Below are positions 13,259-17,404 of a stretch of DNA of 17,404 nucleotides, piece by piece. Positions within the stretch are counted from its first letter, which is position 1, and each line of letters opens with the position of its first letter. Position numbers and translations under genes: made by a program. The stretch spans positions 1 through 17,404 of the forward strand of contig JAZLJI010000008.1 of assembly GCA_045617825.1 (NCBI GenBank), in the 5' to 3' direction. The notes below the pieces were generated by a model. It was given only the letters and a program-made list of their open reading frames with translations. It did no database searches and was not told the DNA's origin. The stretch is from UBA6987 sp045617825 (GTDB taxonomy: Bacteria > Bacillota > Clostridia > Lachnospirales > Lachnospiraceae).

Positions 13259-14119
13259 ATGCACCCCATCACGCTTCGCCTTTCCGCCTTTGCCGACGAG
13301 TCCGACAATCGCCTGGAGGGGCAGATCGCCGCACTGCACCGCAATCAGCTTTCTCTTCTGGAGATCCGCAATCTGAACGGCAGGAACGTCACCGACCTGA
13401 CCGACGCCGAGGTCAGAGACGCCGCCGCGCTGCTGCGGGCGGAAGGGATCCGGGTCTGGTCGATCGGCTCTCCCCTGGGGAAGGTCGACATCGGCGTGGA
13501 TCCCGCACAGTATCTGGACAAGGTCAGACGGACCTGCGACATCGCCGCCGGCTTCGGCTGTGACAAGATCCGGATGTTCAGCTTTTTCAACGCCTATGAC
13601 GAGCCGGAGCGGGTCTTTGACTATCTGCGGCAAACGGTGGAGCTGGGCCGTTCCCGCGGCATCCTGATGTGCCACGAGAACGAAAAGAAGATCTACGGCG
13701 ACGCGCTTTCCCGGAACCTCGAGCTGCTGGACCGGGTGGAGGGCCTGCAATACGTCTACGACCCGGCAAACTTCCTGCAGGTCGGGGAGAAGGCCGAGGA
13801 CACCCTGAGTGCCCTGCGGGACCGCGCCTGCTACTTCCACATCAAGGACGTCATTTCCGCCACGGAGGAACTGGTCCCCGCCGGCTGCGGCGACGGCCAT
13901 ATCGCGGAGCTGGTCTCCGGGATCCGGGAAGACAAGGTGCTCTCCGTGGAGCCGCATCTGGCCGTTTTCAAGGGCTACGCGGAGATCGACGGCACCGCGC
14001 TGAAGAACAAATACCGCTTTGCCTCCAAGGAGGAGGCCTTCGACACCGCCGTCCGGGCGCTGAAGGATATCCTCCGCCGGGCAGGCTATACCGAGCAGGA
14101 AGGATCCTTCGTCAAATGA
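13259..14119 (+). CDS. TIM-barrel sugar phosphate isomerase/epimerase family protein (1)
   Basis: A 286-residue protein of the xylose-isomerase-like/AP-endonuclease-2 TIM-barrel family, cytosolic enzymes that isomerise, epimerise or dehydrate sugars and cyclitols with a divalent metal. Candidate metal ligands at barrel-strand ends are E140 or E142 in CHENEK, D168 in YDPANF, H194 in FHIKD and E231 in SVEPHL; strand 1 carries LSAFADE. It starts with GAGGAGG six bases upstream and overlaps the next gene by ATGA. The neighbouring second TIM-barrel and Gfo/Idh/MocA oxidoreductase suggest a sugar, inositol or 3-keto-glycoside pathway. The exact reaction cannot be named from sequence. Confidence 0.85.
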   Translation: MHPITLRLSAFADESDNRLEGQIAALHRNQLSLLEIRNLNGRNVTDLTDAEVRDAAALLRAEGIRVWSIGSPLGKVDIGVDPAQYLDKVRRTCDIAAGFGCDKIRMFSFFNAYDEPERVFDYLRQTVELGRSRGILMCHENEKKIYGDALSRNLELLDRVEGLQYVYDPANFLQVGEKAEDTLSALRDRACYFHIKDVISATEELVPAGCGDGHIAELVSGIREDKVLSVEPHLAVFKGYAEIDGTALKNKYRFASKEEAFDTAVRALKDILRRAGYTEQEGSFVK

Positions 14120-14874
14120 AGCTGGGACTGAATCTGTATTCGCTGCGCAACATGCTCCAAAACAAGGAGGATTTTCTGTGGACCGCCCGGATGCTGAAGG
14201 AAAACGGCTACGACTTCCTGCAGTTTTCCGGCTCTCCTCTTTCTCTGGCGGCTGCGCGGGAGGTCTCCGCGCAGAGCGGCATGCCGATCCTCCTCACCCA
14301 CTCGCCCTATGAGCGGATCGTGAACGATACGGAGGCGCTGATGGAGGAGCACCGGGCGCTGGGCTGCCGCTATATCGGTCTGGGCTCCATGCCGGGCATC
14401 GCCAAGGCCTCCGACGAGGAGCTTCTCGCGCTGATCGGGAAGCTGAACGAGGCCGGCCGCCGCATGCAGGAAAAGGGCTTCGTCTTCTGCTATCACAACC
14501 ACTGGTATGAATTCCGGAAGCTGGCCTCCGGTCAGCCCATCCTGGACTATATGCTCGAGCAGGCCCCCTTCATCCATTTCATCCCGGACACCTACTGGAT
14601 CCAGTACGGCGGGGCCAGCATCACCGAATATTTCGAGAAGATGAAGGGCCGCATGGAATGCGTCCATCTCAAGGACTACCGGGTCGATCCGGAAAGCCGC
14701 CAGCCGGATTTCACCTATCTGGGCAACGGCGCCATCAACCTCCGGTCCGTTATCGATACCGCCGTCAAATGCGGCGCGGAGCATTTCTTCGTCGAGCAGG
14801 ACTCGGCGGCCCTGCTTCCCGACGGCCTGTATCAGGTGATCAAAAGCGCAAAATATATCAAGGAGAATTTCTAA
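14116..14874 (+). CDS. TIM-barrel sugar phosphate isomerase/epimerase family protein (2)
   Basis: A 252-residue second member of the xylose-isomerase-like TIM-barrel family, clearly diverged from the gene before it and not a tandem copy. Key elements are YHNHWYEF at 126-133 (E132 likely metal ligand), PDTYWIQYGG at 157-166 (D158), CVHLKD at 182-187 (H184) and FVEQD at 225-229 (E227). The YHNHxxEF plus DxYW pattern is common in members associated with Gfo/Idh oxidoreductases and in inosose-dehydratase-like enzymes. The start at 14116 overlaps the preceding stop; longer in-frame readings lie within that gene. It ends directly against the oxidoreductase start. It could be a dehydratase, epimerase or 3-keto-glycoside lyase. 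Confidence 0.86.
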   Translation: MKLGLNLYSLRNMLQNKEDFLWTARMLKENGYDFLQFSGSPLSLAAAREVSAQSGMPILLTHSPYERIVNDTEALMEEHRALGCRYIGLGSMPGIAKASDEELLALIGKLNEAGRRMQEKGFVFCYHNHWYEFRKLASGQPILDYMLEQAPFIHFIPDTYWIQYGGASITEYFEKMKGRMECVHLKDYRVDPESRQPDFTYLGNGAINLRSVIDTAVKCGAEHFFVEQDSAALLPDGLYQVIKSAKYIKENF

Positions 14875-16071
14875 ATGGATAAGGTTCGTTACGGTATCAT
14901 CGGAGTCGGCAACCAGGGTTCCTATTACGCCTCGCTTTTCGCGGAGGGCAAGATCGCTGACGGCGTTCTGACGGCAGTCTGTGACGTCAACCCGGTCAAG
15001 CTGGACAGCGTCAGGGCCAAGCTGCCCGCGGAGGTCACCTATTTCACCGACTATACGCAAATGCTGGACAGCGGCCTGATCGACGCCGTCATGGTCGAGG
15101 TGCCCCACTACTTCCACCCCGAAATGGTCATGGCCGCCCTGAGCCGCGGTCTTCACGTGATCAGCGACAAGCCCGCCGGGGTCTATACGAAGCAGGTCCG
15201 GGAAATGAATGAATTTGCCGAAAAGCATCACGCCCTGTTCGGGATGATGTTCAACCAGCGCACCAACCACGTTTACCGGAAGATGCGCGAGATCATCGCG
15301 GCGGGCGGCATCGGTAAGCTCCAGCGCGTCAATTGGATCATCACCGACTGGTACCGGACGCAGAAATACTACGATTCCGGCTCCTGGCGCGCCACCTGGG
15401 CCGGCGAGGGCGGCGGCGTGCTGATCAACCAGTGCCCGCACCAGATCGACCTAGTCTCCTGGGTGGTCGGGGAAATGCCCAAGACCGTCCGCGGCTTCTG
15501 CCAGTACGGCAAATGGCACGACATCGAGGTGGAGGACGAGGTGACCGCCTACTTTGAATACGAAAGCGGCGCCACCGGCGTCTTCATCACCACCACCGGA
15601 GAGGCGCCCGGCACCAACCGCTTCGAGGTGTCCGGCACCAAGGGCAAGCTGCTGTGCGAAAACAAAAAGCTGCTGTACTTCAAAAACAGCTGTGATTCTC
15701 AGGAGAATTCCCGTACCAGCTCCGAGGGCTTCAAGAAGCCTCAGGTGGAGGTCATCGAGCCGGAAACGGACGGGCTGAACCTGCAGCATGCCGGGATCAT
15801 CAACAACTTCACCGAAGCCATCCTCGGCAAAGAGGAGCTGTTCGTGGCCGGCACGCAGGGCATCAAGGGCGTGGAGCTGATGAATGCCATCGAGCTGTCC
15901 GGCTGGCGCGGCGGCGAGGCCGTCACGCTTCCGGTGGATGAAGAGGAATATCTCGCCGAGCTGGACCGGCACGCGGCCGTATCCCGGCTGAAGGAAGGGA
16001 ACGACAACGAGGTCGCCGGCACTCTGGACTTCGGGACGGGCCTGGGCAATATCAAGAACCCCGGGAAATAA
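14875..16071 (+). CDS. Gfo/Idh/MocA-family NAD(P)-dependent oxidoreductase
   Basis: A 398-residue sugar or cyclitol dehydrogenase. The Rossmann nucleotide site is GIIGVGNQGS (GxGxxG at 10-15); the family EKP motif appears as SDKPAG at 97-102 with K99; the catalytic histidine is probably H189 in NQCPHQID, with D192 beside it, preceded by the GEGGGVL loop. The C-terminal half is the beta-sheet substrate domain, with a polar insert at about 270-300 that may contact the partner or substrate. The ATG follows the previous stop with no gap, and AAGGAG at 14860-14865 lies within the upstream gene. Relatives oxidise inositol, glucose or the 3-hydroxyl of glycosides. Together with the two TIM-barrel genes it forms a small catabolic module. 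Confidence 0.9.
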   Translation: MDKVRYGIIGVGNQGSYYASLFAEGKIADGVLTAVCDVNPVKLDSVRAKLPAEVTYFTDYTQMLDSGLIDAVMVEVPHYFHPEMVMAALSRGLHVISDKPAGVYTKQVREMNEFAEKHHALFGMMFNQRTNHVYRKMREIIAAGGIGKLQRVNWIITDWYRTQKYYDSGSWRATWAGEGGGVLINQCPHQIDLVSWVVGEMPKTVRGFCQYGKWHDIEVEDEVTAYFEYESGATGVFITTTGEAPGTNRFEVSGTKGKLLCENKKLLYFKNSCDSQENSRTSSEGFKKPQVEVIEPETDGLNLQHAGIINNFTEAILGKEELFVAGTQGIKGVELMNAIELSGWRGGEAVTLPVDEEEYLAELDRHAAVSRLKEGNDNEVAGTLDFGTGLGNIKNPGK

Positions 16072-16087
16072 CAGGCATTTTTTCTTC

Positions 16088-16116
16088 TTGCCAAGCCGCG
16101 CCGTCTTTGCTATCAT
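16088..16116 (+). promoter_or_regulatory. sstT promoter
   Basis: TTGCCA at 16088-16093, a 17-base spacer and TATCAT at 16111-16116, five of six matches at each box. Transcription would begin near 16123, about 20 bases before the GTG start. It begins 16 bases past the oxidoreductase stop; a T6 tract at 16078-16083 lies between, without a clear stem. Confidence 0.7.
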
Positions 16117-16143
16117 GGAACCATCAAAATCAGGAGGTTTCCC

Positions 16144-17358
16144 GTGAAAAAGCTCTTCTCCTTCTGGACAGGCAGCAGCCTGATCCTGCGTATTGCCTGC
16201 GGCATCGTCCTCGGCTGCGTTCTGGCCCTTCTTTGCCCCCAGGCTTCCTTTATCGGCATCTTCGGCGACGTATTCGTCGGCGCCCTCAAGGCGATCGCGC
16301 CCGTGCTGGTAGCGATACTGGTCATGAGCGCCCTGGCGAGATCCGGCAAGAGCATCGGCTCTCAGTTCCGGACCGTCATCATCCTGTACATGCTGACGAC
16401 CTTTACGGCAGCCTTTTTCTCCGTCGTTGCCAGCAAGCTGTTCCCGGTCTCGCTTTCTCTGACGGAGACCGCCGAGCAGGCCGCGCCGGCGACCCTGGCT
16501 GAGGTCTTCCGCAAGCTTCTGCTGGGCATGGTCGCCAATCCCATCGAGGCGATTGCGAGCGGCAGCTACATCGGTATCCTCTTCTGGGCCATCGTCATCG
16601 GCCTGTGCCTCCGCGGTCACGCGAAGGAAACGACCCTCGATACGCTGTCCGATCTGGCTGACGGGGTGTCCAAGGCCGTGCAGTTCGTGATCCAGTTCGC
16701 GCCCTTCGGCATCCTGGGCATCGTCTTCAGCACGGTCTCCTCCAGCGGCCTCGCCATCTTCAAGGATTACGGCAAGCTCCTGCTGGTGCTGGTCGGCACG
16801 ATGCTGTTCTGCTCCCTGCTGATCAATCCGCTGATCATTTTCCTGCTGCTAAAGAAGAACCCCTATCCGTTGGTCTTCAAATGCCTGAAGGAAAGCGGGA
16901 TCAACGCCTTCTTTACCCGCAGCTCCGCGGCAAATATCCCGATCAATATGGAGCTTTGCGAAAAGCTCGGTCTGAACCGGGACTTCTACTCCGTTTCTAT
17001 CCCGCTGGGCTCCACCATCAACATGGACGGTGCCGCCGTTACGATCACCGTGATGACTCTGGCCGCGGCCAATACCGTCGGCCTTCAGGTTCCCTTCGGG
17101 ACGGCCGTGCTGCTGAGCGTGATCGCTACCCTGGCGGCCTGCGGCGCCTCCGGCGTGGCCGGCGGGTCTCTGCTGCTGATTCCCATGGCCTGCTCCTTCC
17201 TCGGGATCAGCGGTGACGTGGCCATGCAGGTCGTTGCCGTCGGCTTCATTATCGGCGTGGTGCAGGACTCCGTGGAAACGGCCCTCAACTCCAGCGGCGA
17301 CGTGATCTTCACGGCGACTGCCGAGCTCTATGCCCGGAGAAAAAAAGAGAAGGTCTGA
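16144..17358 (+). CDS. sstT: Na+/serine-threonine symporter SstT
   Basis: A 404-residue secondary transporter of the dicarboxylate/amino acid:cation symporter (DAACS, SLC1-like) family that imports serine and threonine with Na+. Family signatures are the HP1 serine-rich TRSSAANIP at 258-266, NMDGAA at 293-298 (TM7 Na+ site), the HP2 glycine-rich CGASGVAGGS at 333-342 and QDSVETALNSS at 374-384 (TM8 substrate site). The HP1/TM8 wording (SSAANIP, CEKL, GVxQDSxETALNSS) closely follows the SstT subgroup rather than glutamate or C4-dicarboxylate carriers. Eight helices plus two re-entrant hairpins are expected, and the length is close to the E. coli protein. The GTG start has AGGAGG at 16132-16137, six bases upstream. 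It has its own promoter and is functionally separate from the sugar module before it. Confidence 0.93.
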   Translation: MKKLFSFWTGSSLILRIACGIVLGCVLALLCPQASFIGIFGDVFVGALKAIAPVLVAILVMSALARSGKSIGSQFRTVIILYMLTTFTAAFFSVVASKLFPVSLSLTETAEQAAPATLAEVFRKLLLGMVANPIEAIASGSYIGILFWAIVIGLCLRGHAKETTLDTLSDLADGVSKAVQFVIQFAPFGILGIVFSTVSSSGLAIFKDYGKLLLVLVGTMLFCSLLINPLIIFLLLKKNPYPLVFKCLKESGINAFFTRSSAANIPINMELCEKLGLNRDFYSVSIPLGSTINMDGAAVTITVMTLAAANTVGLQVPFGTAVLLSVIATLAACGASGVAGGSLLLIPMACSFLGISGDVAMQVVAVGFIIGVVQDSVETALNSSGDVIFTATAELYARRKKEKV

Positions 17359-17404
17359 CAGCCTTCCGAATAAATAATATCTCAGTAAAGGACAAAGGCC
17401 CGCT

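Noticed and set aside
17359..17404. Terminator after sstT
   Set aside because: The window ends too soon; the last 46 bases show no complete stem or T-tract.

Overview
The window reads as chromosomal DNA of a GC-rich, low-redundancy Gram-positive bacterium, most likely a member of the Bacillota (Clostridia; Lachnospiraceae- or Oscillospiraceae-like). This is inferred from strong AGGAGG-type ribosome binding sites before nearly every gene, OmpR/multi-pass histidine-kinase and Bcr-type ABC gene styles, an Xre-AbrB fusion regulator, and an SstT transporter. No rRNA, tRNA, CRISPR array, insertion sequence or phage gene was seen. Sixteen protein genes fill almost the whole window.

Left part (47-5176, + strand): a HAD phosphatase, then a tightly coupled trio (CapA-like metallophosphoesterase, small three-helix membrane protein, neutral-ceramidase-like exported hydrolase), then an inositol-monophosphatase-family enzyme, and a VOC/glyoxalase protein with its own promoter. 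The 245 bp between the VOC gene and the convergent glycosyltransferase gene is packed with palindromes: a 16-bp-arm terminator, a 62-bp dyad, and two copies of a 34-bp hairpin element.

Middle (5422-12202, - strand): a membrane glycosyltransferase 2; a two-component system (response regulator then multi-pass histidine kinase, overlapping by ATGA); an ABC exporter ATPase-permease-regulator operon; and a GNAT acetyltransferase. The response-regulator promoter and the glycosyltransferase promoter carry the same pair of CTTAA-type direct repeats, 23 bp apart and placed identically against the -35 region. This suggests that the response regulator controls its own operon and the glycosyltransferase gene, so the two-component system would govern a surface polysaccharide or glycolipid. 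The ABC operon has a consensus promoter bracketed by a 7-bp inverted repeat, a candidate operator for its own Xre-AbrB regulator.

Right part (12508-17358, + strand): a histidine-phosphatase gene diverges from the GNAT gene; the two back-to-back promoters, and the VOC promoter further left, share an unusual TTCCCTTT...CGG...TATAATC layout. It is followed by two different TIM-barrel sugar isomerase/epimerase-family genes and a Gfo/Idh/MocA oxidoreductase, translationally coupled and probably a catabolic module for a sugar, inositol or 3-keto-glycoside. Last comes sstT, a Na+/serine-threonine symporter with its own promoter.

The most promising leads are the shared two-component operator, the CapA/membrane/ceramidase-like cassette, the palindrome cluster, the common promoter layout, and a possible leader-peptide/hairpin control region before the GNAT gene. 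All functions are read from sequence motifs; none was tested by database search.
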